Part shown: piece after piece, positions 23,508 to 36,425 of the stretch
Position numbering within the stretch: position 1 is the first letter of the stretch
Layout: the number at the start of each line of letters is the position of its first letter
From: Anarhynchus alexandrinus
Lineage: Eukaryota; Chordata; Aves; Charadriiformes; Charadriidae
Length of the DNA: 64,000 nucleotides
Direction: 5' to 3'
Assembly (NCBI GenBank): GCA_008711295.1
Contig: VUYV01000614.1
Location: 124,001 to 188,000, forward strand
Notes under the pieces: generated by a model
The model's input: the letters and a program-made list of their open reading frames with translations, nothing else
The model's database searches: none
What the model was told of the DNA's origin: nothing
Made by a program: the position numbers and the translations under genes

Positions 23508-26009
23508 TTCCTCTGTGATACAGCACTAGTGCAACTGACCTACAAGGCTGGAAAGGAGCAATTGCTCCTTTACCTCTGACGCCCCCCAGGGCCCGCTCCC
23601 CTGCCTCAGTAACCCCACCGGCCCCCCTTTTCTTCAATTTGATGCCATGATTATTTGCAAATATGAGGCCACCAGGCTCCTGCGAACAGACCGGAGTGGG
23701 ATAGTACCTCAAGTGATGGATTGCCAAGTAAATTCTTGTTTTCAAGGCACAGTATTTTTTAAGAGATGGTGGTTTTCTGAGAATCATGGGAATGTACAGC
23801 TATGCTTTCCTAGGTCAGGAGAGCCCTTACTGTTTATCATTAACAACCTGCCACTGAGAACAACTTTAAGTGTGAGTCCTGAGGGGATCATGCAGTGGTT
23901 TACAAGTAGTGGATGCTTCTTCCCTCCCGCTCCCACCCCCCTCCTTGCTGAACAGCAACAAATGCTCATGGGGTTCAAAATCCTGAACTTGTGGTCTTTA
24001 CCTCCAGAAACAGAAATAGAGCTGCCTCTCCTGCCTATGGCAGTCTAATATGAAGTGCTTGTGAGTATAAAAAGGGAAGTTTGACATTGCCACCTTAAAA
24101 TGGATCAGTCTTTCAAAGCAGTGATCCGTGAAAATCCCACAGCAAGCACAGGGGGTGGAGAGAGAGGGAGGGAAAATTCTTCTGACTGGGAGACTAAGGT
24201 GCTAAAAGCAAAATACTGCCAGGAAGAATAGGCACTGAACAGAAAGGTATGCTGTTTTGTGTAGATAAGACTGGCTGTAGAGCAACCAAATACCTGCTTA
24301 TTTACTAGGGAGACAAAGACAAACCTCATTCACCCAGGGGACCTGGATAATTGAAAGCTACACCCATTATTCAAACATTCATGTCTGGTTTCTTATTGTT
24401 TTCGGTTCACATTTATCTATTGTTGCAGGGTGTCATAAATTATTACTAAAAATTTTAAAACCATGAAAAGAAGGATGTTTTCTTGAAAAAGGTGGAAGCT
24501 ATTTTGGGACCTTTCCAATAGTTTTAAATTGAATGTGAATTTTTGTATTTAAATTATCCGTGTGCCTTTTGCTCATACTGATTTTGCTGGTAACAGGTGG
24601 TCTTTCATTTTACGTCCTACTATTTTCCAGTTCTCCATCTCCCGCACACTGAGGACAGAGTTCTCAACTCACTCATATAATGCTACTGACAGCAGTGTAG
24701 TCAGTCCTTTTTCATCCAGTGTAAGCAGGACCAGGCCTTCAGCCTACGGAACCAAAAGCTCTTCAGCTCACATGCACAGAAACCACCAGCAGCCAAAGAC
24801 TGAGCTCCAGGAGTTAGGTCTCCCAGGACAAATACAGTTCTTGTACCATCTTTTAGGTGAACGACTACCCTATAATCCTGTACTACTGCATTACACAATG
24901 GATGAAATTAGTTAGGAGCTGAAATACTTAGTTACCAAATCTCCTCATGCCATAGGATGAAAAAAAAAGAAGAAAAAAAATCATAAAAGGATAAAAGAAG
25001 TAGGCAGCATTTTAAAGAAATAGCCCTCAGGAGAAGCTGAGAGCAGTCCTCTGCCACTAAATCAGCATATCCAGCCAGATCAGTAATTAACAATATTGGC
25101 ACTAATAACCTTCAGTAGCATGGCAGCATGCTGATACCAGTTGGGATTCCTGTGATCGTTATTGCAGAAGGAAGGAAGGAAGGAGGACTGGAATTTGCAC
25201 AGATGGAGGAAATGGGAGGAAATAAGTGGTTTTGAGAGAGAGAAAATAAAGTTTATGGGCTAGAAAAAGTGACAGGTTTTGAACTAAACTAGCTCAAGTT
25301 TTAAGCTTTAGTTCCAAATGTACTGCTTCTCAAGCATGCCACTATTTAAAAAAGGAAGGGAAAATGCACTTTATTTCATAGTTTGAAAATAACTGACCAT
25401 TTTAAAGCAGAGGGAAATTATTGCTTATGAACAGCATCTTTAAATCTAAAAAGCAGCTAGGGCATAGTTGGAGTAGGTCTTAGAATATTCTGACCATTCA
25501 TTTTCAATTAACCTAAATGGCTACTTTCTGTATCAAGTAATAATCCTTCCGGTTACTCATAAGAGAAAAATGAGCATGTATTAAGTCAAAAGAGGCTGTG
25601 GGTGAGAAACCTTGTGAAATACAAGACCCAACTACACCTTCAACAGAAGCCTGTGGAAAATTGAATGGTTGGTGATCAGGTGTGGTAAAAGTGAATTAAG
25701 AAGTTGTATACAATTTCCCAGTGACATTTTTTGAGGGGAGTCTAATCCATTGGCTTTTGATAGCACCTTCCCTTAAGCATTGCTGGAATAACTTTCACAT
25801 AATACTGGAAACTTCACCCAAGAGAGTGCATTGGAAAAAGAATTCTGCAGATGTCTTGAGAGTAGAGAGGAGACAGCCACTAAGAATAGAGCCAATTAGC
25901 TGACATTTTTCTGAGGTATTGTGCTACAGCCATCCTCTCCTCTGAGCAAGATGAAACTTTGGTCCAGCTGCTTAGTTATTTGGGTTAGTAAAAATTAAAA
26001 ATTATTCAG
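23508..26009. other. Non-coding block, GC-richer first part
   Basis: The first ~550 bases (to ~24050) are GC-richer and hold the longest open frames in the window (115 codons at 23440-23787 minus; 133 codons at 23647-24048 plus). The two overlap in opposite directions and neither shows a domain, a signal peptide or a repeat-encoded motif. The rest is AT- and purine-rich (A-runs near 24960, GGAA-type repeat near 25170-25190). Confidence 0.4.
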
Positions 26010-26590
26010 AAGTCCAACAAGACTGAGCAGCAGGAAAATAAAATGAAATTAAATGTTGAAAAATACAAAGCAATGTTTGTGGGGAAAAAATCTAATGCAC
26101 AATAATGGGCTTTGAATTAACTTAAAATGCTCAGGAAAGAGATATTGGTATTGTAAGAGCTAGTTCTACAGAAACTTCAGTACAGCATTTTGAGTACTAG
26201 GAACTGTTAAGGAAAAAGTGGAGAGCAAAACGTCATTCTGCTAGTATATAAATGCAACTATATTTTAAAAATGCTCTGCAGTCCTAGTGTTTGAACCAGC
26301 TCACAAAGGCTATGGAAGAATTAGAAAAGGCACTGAGCAAGATGGGGAGTATGGTCTAAGGAATGTAATGGCACGTGTACAAGGAGAAATTGAATAGAGT
26401 ATTGCTAAAGCTGCATTTTCCCACAATGGAAAAGAGATTAAAACAGATACAATACCAGCTTATCATAAATGGCATGGGAAATACAAATACGGATCTGTTT
26501 CTGATAATATGAAAACACTGAGGCATCAAATGAAATTATCAGGTAAGAGACTGGAAACAAAAGGACCTTTCACATGCAGCATATTTATAC
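26010..26590 (+). mobile_element. Ancient CR1 LINE fragment (turtle-like type)
   Basis: The plus strand tracks CR1 ORF2 through consecutive landmarks. These are AAATTAAATGTTGAAAAATA (~26045; family: AAGTTCAATGTTGA and on), AGGAAAGAGATATTGGTAT (~26132; RDLGV-type region), and TGGAAGAATTAGAAAAGGCA (~26311; the ELEKVQ-type region after the FWAP motif). Then GGCATCAAATGAAATTATCA (~26522) and GGAAACAAAAGGACC follow. The order and spacing match old CR1s best known from turtles and crocodilians more than the young avian subfamilies. Heavily mutated and inactive; both ends are approximate. Confidence 0.75.
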
Positions 26591-29500
26591 TGTGAATCTC
26601 ACTCTTATGACAATATGTATATTCAGAAAAAAAAAAAGCAAGGCCAGTTTTGAAAAAAAACCAAAAAACAAACCAGCCTAAATCATGGATTAAATGATCC
26701 ATTAAAATGTTAGCAGTACAAAGATACCTCCTGCAATTCAGCAAGTCCTCAAGTCACAGACTGAGGAAAGCTACTCTCAAACACTCACTCTATTTTTATA
26801 CTCTTGTCTAGGCAAATGATACTTTTGCTAGACAGAAAATGCAAATCTGGCTATTTGGTTTGACTCAATGTGTCATTCTATGTTTTTATGCCCAATCAGT
26901 GTTTCTAATTTTTGTATTAAAACAAGGAAGTGAAACAATAAATCAGATTTGCAGCTGTATCTCCTGGACGGATGTACTTTCACCAGCTTAAAAGGCAGTA
27001 TTATAAACTGTCTGGACTAAGAGGAGCAATGGATCAAGTTAACCAGTGCAACTCCCTAGGTTGTCAGTCATAAACTATGGTCAAACCACTGATTCGCTCT
27101 ATACACAGTATATAGATATACACCCCAGAGATATCCTTCATAGAACTAGGCCATAAACAGACCTTTTCCAAGTCAGTCTGCAAGCATTCTGCATGATGTA
27201 AGGAACATCTTGACATAAGCAGCATTTATAGCCTCACTGAAAAGAAAGAGATGATTTATATCTTCACTCTTCGAAAAAACCCAGTTCAGACTCATTTTAG
27301 AGAAATATGTGAAATCACCTGTAGTTATTCTTATCCCTGGCCAAATACTACTTGTATTCAGCCTTTTGAGCTCTGCATATAAATAACTGGCAGAGACCAC
27401 GGTCTATCCCTTTCACATAGAAGATTTAGAATATTATTTAAAATAAAATACAGCCTTTGAATTACAATCTACAAAAAGAAGCATAGGACATTCTTTCTTA
27501 TTAAGAACAGGTTAAAAAAATGTCATCAAGGGGACAAAATATGAAGAGGATACGTGCAGAGAAATAAGACCTTTCATTTGCTTCTTAAATTATTTTGTTA
27601 ATTGCTCTCACTCATAAGGTGTGTCTCAGGAAAACGGAACTTAATAAGGGAAAGGAATAATAATTAAGCATGTAAAAATGAACAAAGGTTTGGATTAGTG
27701 TACAAAGGCCTTTGAAAGTACAGAAAATTGGAGGTGATGAACAAGAATACAAAGATTAGAAATATCAGAGCAGAAACACTTAGAATAGAACTTCATGATA
27801 AAAGCTGATTCTTTTTCTTTTTTACTCACAGCCATACAAAAGAATTTTATAGAAACTGTACCACTCCTGTCTATATGAAGAAACTATTTATCTTTTAATA
27901 CCAAAAGTACACATATTTTTGGCAAATTGTTGCCTGTTCATTGACTTAAAATTAAATTAAAACTATTCCTGCTCTGTGATAATCCAAACAGAGCATCCAT
28001 GAACACTTCATTGTCTGAGGATTCTACAGACAGTGCCATTGCATTCCCCCCTGCCTCCTCCTCCACTTAAGGGTAAGTTTTTTAGCTTCACTTTTCTGAT
28101 TTGAAATGCAATGGATATAAAAGAACAATGCTTACTGCAATCATGGTTCACTGCGATCATGTCATATTAACGGAAAGGAAGAAAGATTTAAGGTAACCGA
28201 AGAGAAATGGATCCAGCAAATCACATTAGAAATGAAAGATATGTTTTATGAAATCTCTCATTTTCTGAAATAGTCTTCAAATATTTATGTCTAAAAGAAG
28301 GAATAAGGTGTAGGTTTTTGATGACAGAGTAGCAGTGTTCAAGATTTGTTTATTTGCAATGTATGTAGTATTCAAGTACTGTTCCTCTCTAGTGAGGGAC
28401 TGAATTTTGCACTTGTGTGACAGCATGTGCTTGAGCTACCAAATAAAAAAAAAGACTAATATGAAACATAAAAGATGAGAAAATGAAAGCTGAGTACTGA
28501 GAAGGAGATAAATACAATTTTGGTAACCAATTATAAAAAACATTTACCACATTAGACTTCCAAAGATATTCAAGATCAGAAAAGTTTCAAAAATAATCAT
28601 GGACAACTCACAACTCAAAGAATTACACAAAGCTGAGAGAACTCAGTCTTTATGTTGAAAAGGTATTAATTTAAAAAAAATCTAATCCTCTAAAATTTAT
28701 TCAATCAAACTAAGCGCACACTTTTGTGGAAACATTATCTACCGCGAGTATATCATTCAGCAAAGTTTAACATTCCTGTAGGCTGTACTTCCACTCCAAT
28801 TCTCTTCTAAGTGTGTGGGAGCCTCAGGCACCATAAAAATAAAAAAAAAAGGAAAACATTACTAAACAGCAGAAATCATATTAGAACAAACTTTCCTGTA
28901 TTTTATTGTGTTGTTACTAGTATACCTAAAATGTTAATGTTACAGGCACAAATTTTATGTCTAAGTCCAGTAGAATTTTTCAGATTGATAATAAATTCAG
29001 TTGTCACTCATTCTATCAGAATACGGAGTGATTCCCAGCTGTGCAATTACTAGCAAATTTTGCAGGCTCAAGACTCATCATATGGAACAGCAAATATCTC
29101 CTTTCTGAATAACTAGGATAATCCCCAAAATGTGCTTCAGAAGAAAACTCTTAACTCAAAAAAAGTTTTTCAGGGTAAACAGAGAGGTACAACAGATATT
29201 TACTGTTGTCTCTCGCATCTTCCCGCTTCTGCCCTTGTGAAGAGCAGCTGTGGGAGAATGGCATGTCCCTGCTCACCAGACTTAATCCCACCACCCTTTG
29301 ATCACCTCTGCCTACTTGCACGACCAAGGTAAATCTCCATTGCTTTCTACTTCTTTGTGCAACATAAAACCAGCACAGAAACAGGAGACTGAGCAGCTTT
29401 TATTTTTACTACACTATGGAGAGCTCCGCTTATTAAATCCTGTTCAGTTACACCTATGCAGGCCCACAGCCAGCAACAGGGAAACACAGTCATCCCAGAA

Positions 29501-32500
29501 GTCGGCCCTTGAGGACCAAGTTGCTGAGGTATCACTGATGGTATAATTTGGTCAACAGAATTTTTTTAAAAGCGATGGTGTCTGAGAAAGAAAAATACTC
29601 CTTTTTGACTTACTCTGTGTTGAATTTGCAAGACTTAGTTACAAGAGCAGAACCAATGCCTCAACAACTTGATTGTTGTGAAACAACCACATAAACCATC
29701 ACATTTCACACCATAGCATGTACAACTACAACTTCTTTTTCTGAGAAAATTCTCCTTTCACATCAGCTATTAACCAACCCCTGTCAAAACCTTGAAGTGG
29801 TGCCAGCTAGCCATTTTTAACATGTTTAAAATTTATTTAACACAGTACCCAGCATCTGAAAATACGTTTTTTTGCGATCATAAGTCCCCACAATGCAACA
29901 GCACAGATTGAACTGGTACTGTTGCATTAAACTCATCCAAATGGATTTGGTAGCTGCTTCTTCACAGAATACTCTGGCTGCAGATCTTTAGAGTACAGAC
30001 AGGAGTATGAATAAACGTCCCTATTTTGTTGAATTTCTTTGATCTTATTTGAATGAGCAATGCTTGCTGAACAAATTCTTTAACACTGCTTCCAGGTATA
30101 ACTAAAGAAAAAGGTACTTCAGTACAAGCCTGAAGAGAACAGACATATTTTAATTTAATCAGGTAGACAAATCAGCTCATGGGAATGCCACTTGCAGTTC
30201 AATAATGAGATTTGTTGGTTACGTATTTTATAAAGAACATTTACAGAGCTGTTCAAGATTAGCAAGCACATAAGCAGAATGCATTTTTCATTCCTGACTC
30301 TATTGCTACAAGGATTTCCCTACAGAATGGAAGTGCAAACTTGGGGTTGTACAAGGCAGCAATGTTTTCAGAGACAAAATTTAAGACTTTCAAATCTGCA
30401 TACACAAACTCTTTAAAGAAATAACATGGCTGCATTCTGCCTATTTTTGACCCTATTGCAATGACTTACATTTCATGAATACAAAACTTAGGCCTAACTG
30501 ATTTTTTGACAAACACATAGAACTTACTTGACAAAGTTATAGTGAATTTATTTGTTGAGTAGAAAACCGAGTATCATTTTTGTTAAGGCAGAACATTTCG
30601 ACTGCTTTTTTAGAATATTTTCTGGCCAGCAAGAAAATGCAGGGCCAAACAATTATATTACAAAAAGTGCTGAAAAACACTGCACAAACTTGATTTGGAC
30701 AGCCAAGTGGAGTTAAATACTACTATATTAGAGTACTTATGAAAAGCTTAAAAACAAAAAAAAAGATGAGACGTGTTTAGTACAGAGGGCATTTACAGAC
30801 TTTTCCCAGAGCAATGGCTGAGGAGTCCTTGTCATCCATCAGTCTGTATTAAGATAAACAATGTACTGCTGTACATAATGTACAAACTGTAAATAATGTT
30901 AAATTTATTTCTTGTTGTCTGCTTTCACAAACTTCAGACATCGTGTAATAATGGGAGTGTACAAGACAGAAGTAAATTTAGCAAAGTTACAAACTGAGAA
31001 TTAAAATCTATCAAAAATCAACATAATCTGATGATGATACCATCTATTTGAAAAAATAAAGGCTTGTAATCCAGATCTGTGTCACTGCTTTTACCCTCAA
31101 GACCATGTTTAGATATAAACTAGCTTCCCTTCAAAATTAGCAATTGATATTAATAAAATACAGTTGAGTAGTGGACAATGCACATTTATAAAATATTCCT
31201 CCATTCATTTCAATTTAGTGTTAGAGTAAAAACAGATTGGATGAAAGGACTAGCAATATGTGATATTCCAGTCAAAGAAGGCCTTATAATCACGGACAGT
31301 GGAGAGGTTGTCCTAACTTTAAACTACTTCCTACCTAGCACAGATGTGGTAACTTTGATGAACCGGGCCAGTGCTTTTAAAAGCAAAGCAAATTCAGAAA
31401 ATAGAAGAAATTCAGGTCCCTAATATTCTGTAGCAATAGATTTCTCCATAAAAATACTAATATATATTGAAGATACTTTTGTCATTCAGGGCTGCTTAGT
31501 TATCAAAATAAAAAGGCAGTTTAGAAGATTTAATATAAGAAGGGACTGGGCAATATATTCTGGCAATTTCAAGTTCTGTACTCATGAAATGTATTGTACT
31601 AATCTTTGGGAAAAATCTTGGTAGCACTGAGAATTGCAGAGGTGAGTGAATTAATAGTCGTCTTTAAACTTCTAAAGGCTTGATTTAAATCAGTCCTGAG
31701 ACACCATGTCAAATGAGTGAACAAGTGGAGGCTTAGGTCCTGAAGCTGCTGAAGGTGTTGTGCAGAATACTAAAACCACTTGCACTGAAAATCTTTGCCT
31801 ACCTTAATATATGTTGACTGGCTACAATTTGCCTTAATCAGCTTTGGCCTTTGGTTGGCAAGAGCTCTACTAATGCTATTGTAGTGCTATCCAGCTTCTT
31901 TATAAGGTAATACAAATACCATATTTCTAAGCATAGACACAGAATATGCATAAAACTGTCTAAATCATTGAATGTGCAGTACAAGGAACTGACGTATAGC
32001 CACTGTACAATAATGTAAACCTGGGGGGTTTTTTTGGCAGGTTTGGTGTGTGAATACTTTGGCTTAATTAATGGGAAGTTGCTTGGAAGAATAATCACAA
32101 GTAAGAGAGTAGTTCAAGATGAGCGACCCTTCAGGAAATACTAGGGTGTTGATACAGGACAATAGAAGATTTTCTTGCTTCAGTGTTATAGTCTTCCCTC
32201 CAGCGAGTCGATACAACTGGTTAAGTAGCTCTGTAATGAAACTTTAAAAAGATCTCCCCAGCAGGTGCCTTGAGGAGTAGATATCAGGGAGGAGGACAAC
32301 ACATTCCTGGGGTGTGCATGTTTGAAGAAGCTAGGTCTACCTAAATTGGAAGGTCTACCTTAGAAAATGCAGTCAGAAATTGGAGCATCGTTTTATGCAT
32401 TTATTTTTAAAGCTTTTTCTGCATCTCATTTAAGAAAGCTAATGATTACTGTACCACTATACTACTGACTGCACATTTGTAGTGGGCTGAAGAGCCCTTT

Positions 32501-35500
32501 CCTGGTCTCATTTGGACTAGCTAAAGGGTGTTGCAACCCAGAACAATTCATAAGTACTTTGCCCTTATGTTCTTGTGAAAATGTTTTTTTATGATGATTT
32601 TATTTATTATTATTATTTAGATAGGCTTCTCAAAAATCTTGTATGAAAAATGTAGATCAAGGACCTTGAGCTTTATCAAAATCGATCAGTAATTTACTTC
32701 ATTCTGCATACCAAGCTGAGTCCTTTGGAGATACCAACAGAATACTGCCACAATTTATGCATGCACAAGAAGGAGAAGTGGGGAAAAAACTGTGCTATAG
32801 AAGTTCATGCATAACAGTCAAGATACAGTAATTATCTTTGGTTTGCAGAGTACATTTGGTTTTGTGCATAACTTTTACCTTTTACATATTCATTAAGCTG
32901 TTTGTATTAAATGTTGTTTTAAAATGAGTCCAGGCTAATTTTGCTGATAAAAAAATGATTACTAGCTCTCATTATTGTTTAATGTGGTTGGCTAATTACT
33001 TGTTATTTAGACTAAAAATGCTAACACTAATGTTCTGTTAATAGCCAGCACTCTTGGCTAGGCTTTTGGGAAGAAATCTATGTTTATGTATGTAGTTGGT
33101 TATATCTCTATTCTGAATGCCCTTTCAAATTATTGCTTAGTCTTGTTCCCCATATTAAATATTTTCAGCTATAGAAATCTATGTTTACGTGGTGTGCCTC
33201 ATGGTAAAACTGAGTGTCTCCTATACTTACATGCACTTGTATGGACTGCATGTGAACAGTTTCCCAAAACAGATTCCTGAGAGGTAAATGCCAATAAGTG
33301 AAGTTTGTTCCCAGAAAAAGGTCCATTATATTTTAGTGAAACAACTTCCAGCAATTGCTGGGGTTAGTTCAGCTCAGTTTTATGCCAGCTCCTGCAGGCA
33401 GAAGTCTGGAATAGGTCTACTACAGAGAAAGCACTGCCTTCCACCTGTGAGTCAAAATGATTCTGAAAACAGAGTGTGGTCTCAGGTAAAGAGATAGACA
33501 AAATGGCCCATTCGGTTGCTCTCACCATTATTTGCTAGCTGGTTTCTTATGTTCTAATGGAAAAGTAAATGACATCACATTTCGATGAGCAAACAGGATT
33601 GTGAAGGATCATTTACGCTGTCCTTTGTCATGTGCAATGAATTTAACATTTTTTCCTGTAAAGCTACTTGACTTATTTCTGTGTTATAGTCATAAATAAG
33701 ATGATTTTTTAATGGAAAAATAAATCAAATATTGTACCACTGTTGAACACAGCAAGTATGTAGAACAGCTGATTGTATAAGGTTTAACTGTATATAGTTT
33801 TTAGAGTGGAGTGTTAACATGTCACATATGAAAAAACAATAATAATGTTACCTCCTTGGAAGAATACATTTAAAAAATAATTTGTATTTTTAAAAATATA
33901 TAGTTACATGCACGGTTGGTGAATGCAAAACAATACAGACCTTATACAGATAATGATTTATCTTATTTTTCTTTTGATCTGTTTTATAACTGAATTGTTA
34001 TTTTCTACCGCTTAAAAACAACCATGGGAATCTTTGGAGATCAAAACTTAATAGTATTTGCTAATAAAAATATTAACACATGTTCTTTACAGAAATATTT
34101 TTGAAAAGGGATTTCTATATAACTAATCCGTGTCTAATCTTTTTACAGCCTTTATTACTACAATGAAGAATATCTTTCTCTCTCATCTTTTAGAAACGAT
34201 CTGATAGCACAGAGGCAATACAAGCACAAGAAAAAAATATTTTACTTAAGGTGTTATAGAGCTTTTAATAGATCCACAGTAGTGATTTGGCTAACAGAGA
34301 GAGTTACTTTCAGGCTTGAACCAATACTTCAATTCTGAATATTGACAAACTCCAGGTGAGTAGAGATTCAGACTCATGCTTTAACAAGAAAAAAAAAACC
34401 AGCAGCAGAATTCATCAAAGCAAATGAAAAATTCACATTTACTGTCACATTGAGACTTGCTTTCTTAAATGTGTGTGTGAGCTTACCTAAGTGAACTGCA
34501 AAATTCTGCCACTGGCCACAATATTCCTAGACAGAATAAGTTAGATAATGTTCTAGTAGGTTTCTTCCTGCAGCTCCTTACCGTTTGCCAGGTTGTTGGA
34601 TTTTTCTCATAGAAGATTATAGGGGCAACCATTTTTTTTAATGGGCAACTGTGAACACTTTTGGACTTTACATAACCACAGAAACTTGACTGAGATCAGC
34701 AGCAACTGTATTTTTATACTGTACTTAATTTTCAAGCAGATATGTAATACAGTAAAGTTTCTGCTGTAGGACATTTTGGATAGGTTCACCCGTGCTCATC
34801 TGAATATATATCTATTAGGTATTAAAATCATCATTCATGATTTGCCTTTTAAAGTAAGAGCCCAATGCTAAGCTCCTAAAAACAGATTTAGGAATACAAA
34901 TGAAATCACAGGATTTTCAAAAGTGAGGAATAGTTGAGTTTGTACTTCCTTATTGCCCAGTACTTTGGAATACTCCCATTGCGTGTTGATTCAGAATATG
35001 AAGATCCTGCAAACCTTAGTTATGGCTAGAATGACACTATTTCCTTGGAAGTAATCTTTTTAAACAATAGTCTTGAGAGTGTTTCTGTACCACAAAAATA
35101 AACAGAAGTACTTTGAAACCTCGCCATAAATTATGTATGTGTCTCAGATGGATGTCAAGCAGTCAACCAATCAGTTTAATTGAAAAACAAACAAAAAGCT
35201 AGTGAATGCCATTTTAAAACTCTCTGCTTAATATAAAACTAAGTGATGTTAATAGGAATAAATATGTTTGTAGCATAGCAACTGAGACTAATTTTCCTCA
35301 ACGTCTCTCTCTGCTGACAGATCTCTTCTGTTTTGTATACTAGCTCAGGTTTTCAAGCTGAGAAAGGCAATTTTCGAAAACTGACGTTTTGCTCCTTAGA
35401 AAACCTTAACTGTGTTTAGTGATTTGCTATGTTGTTTTGCTTCTCATGAATTGTCCACACTGTTCCTTCTCCTTGGTCTATCTTTAAAAATATGGTACTA

Positions 35501-36222
35501 TAAATTAGTACTTGTCCATGTGAATGGACAGCCATCTGTGAATTGCTGTAAACTACATACAGGATAAAGCTATAAAAATATGATTTGATTAAAAAGTCTC
35601 TCCAGATTAAAAACATTTCTTTCTCTGCAGTCGTGACTTCTTCAGAATTGTTTTTGTTTAAAGATTCAGAATAAAAGAGAATTTCATCAGCATAAAATTT
35701 ATCTCCTAAATTCAGACAGAATATGAATTCACAGTAGCATGAAAAACAGATTTCAGTCTTAATGTTGCTAGCAAAATGGATTGTGATTCATAGATGTAAT
35801 GTCATTTGGCCCTATAAATGCACAAAATCTGTGTGACACCTGTAAGTTTTAAGAGCCCATTACTTAGAGTAAATGGCATGTAACGAACACCTGCAAGGCC
35901 TTGCTACAGCTACCCAGTCTCTGAAAACACGAAAAGTTGACTTGTTATTTATATTTGCATTGTTGGTAGTAACAAAGAAAATGTAAGTTTTTTAATTAAT
36001 AAAATGAAATCTAGAAACTGGTCATTCATAGGATTCTGGTATTGTAACAATATCAACCGTCAGCTAAGTGTGAATTAACTCATAGTGCGTGGCTGAAAGA
36101 CCTGCACAGAGACACAACAGCTGCCTCTCTGCTCACAGATCAAACATACCACTTGAATATTTTCAGGAACCGGAGCGGTATACTCTACATAGTTACACAA
36201 CATGAACGGTCTCTGGCATGTC
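26591..36222. other. Long non-coding block, no gene seen
   Basis: Almost 10 kb without a recognised gene, RNA or repeat family. Open frames are all under 90 codons. Segment 30780-30990 has a 3'-UTR-like look (a Pumilio-type TGTAAATA near 30888 and closely spaced GTACATAATGTACA) but no adjacent coding sequence supports a transcript. Segment 29190-29540 is slightly GC-richer and unexplained. Confidence 0.45.
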
Positions 36223-36267
36223 GTTAGCCTGAGCTAACTTATGTTCTCCCAAACAACTTGGGAACAT
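36223..36267. other. Two adjacent small inverted repeats
   Basis: GTTAGC and GCTAAC (36223-36228 and 36233-36238) flank CTGA. Immediately after, ATGTTCTCCCAA and TTGGGAACAT (36241-36267) pair with a two-base bulge. They may be structured RNA, protein-binding sites or chance. Confidence 0.45.
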
Positions 36268-36336
36268 GATTCAGTAGGAAGGGAGTCAGGGATGGTTCCC
36301 AAAAGGCGTGAGGGTCCCTTGTTCTGTGTGAAGATA

Positions 36337-36367
36337 TGGTGGTTTGGGTATAGGTGGGTATGGGTAT
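36337..36367 (+). repeat. GGGTAT-type G-rich tract
   Basis: Closely spaced G-runs (GGTGG, then GGGTATAGG, TGGGTATGGG) form an impure GGGTAT repeat. It is low-complexity and possibly quadruplex-forming. Confidence 0.5.
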
Positions 36368-36381
36368 TAGTTGGCCTCATC

Positions 36382-36425
36382 AAAGAACTTGACTATATTC
36401 ACTAAAGAACTTGGCTATATTCACT
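36382..36425. repeat. 22-bp tandem duplication
   Basis: Two head-to-tail 22-bp units (AAAGAACTTGACTATATTCA plus CT; AAAGAACTTGGCTATATTCA plus CT) differ at one base. A recent local slippage duplication. Confidence 0.85.

Noticed and set aside
23440..23787. 115-codon minus-strand open frame
   Set aside because: Runs through the low-complexity CCAACC tract and overlaps the frame above. No known motif.
23647..24048. 133-codon open frame, the longest in the window
   Set aside because: No recognisable domain, composition typical of random GC-richer DNA, and an overlapping opposite-strand frame of similar length. No splice or promoter support.
30780..30990. 3'-UTR-like segment with a Pumilio-type TGTAAATA
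   Set aside because: No upstream coding sequence or clear polyadenylation context. The motif is expected by chance in AT-rich DNA.
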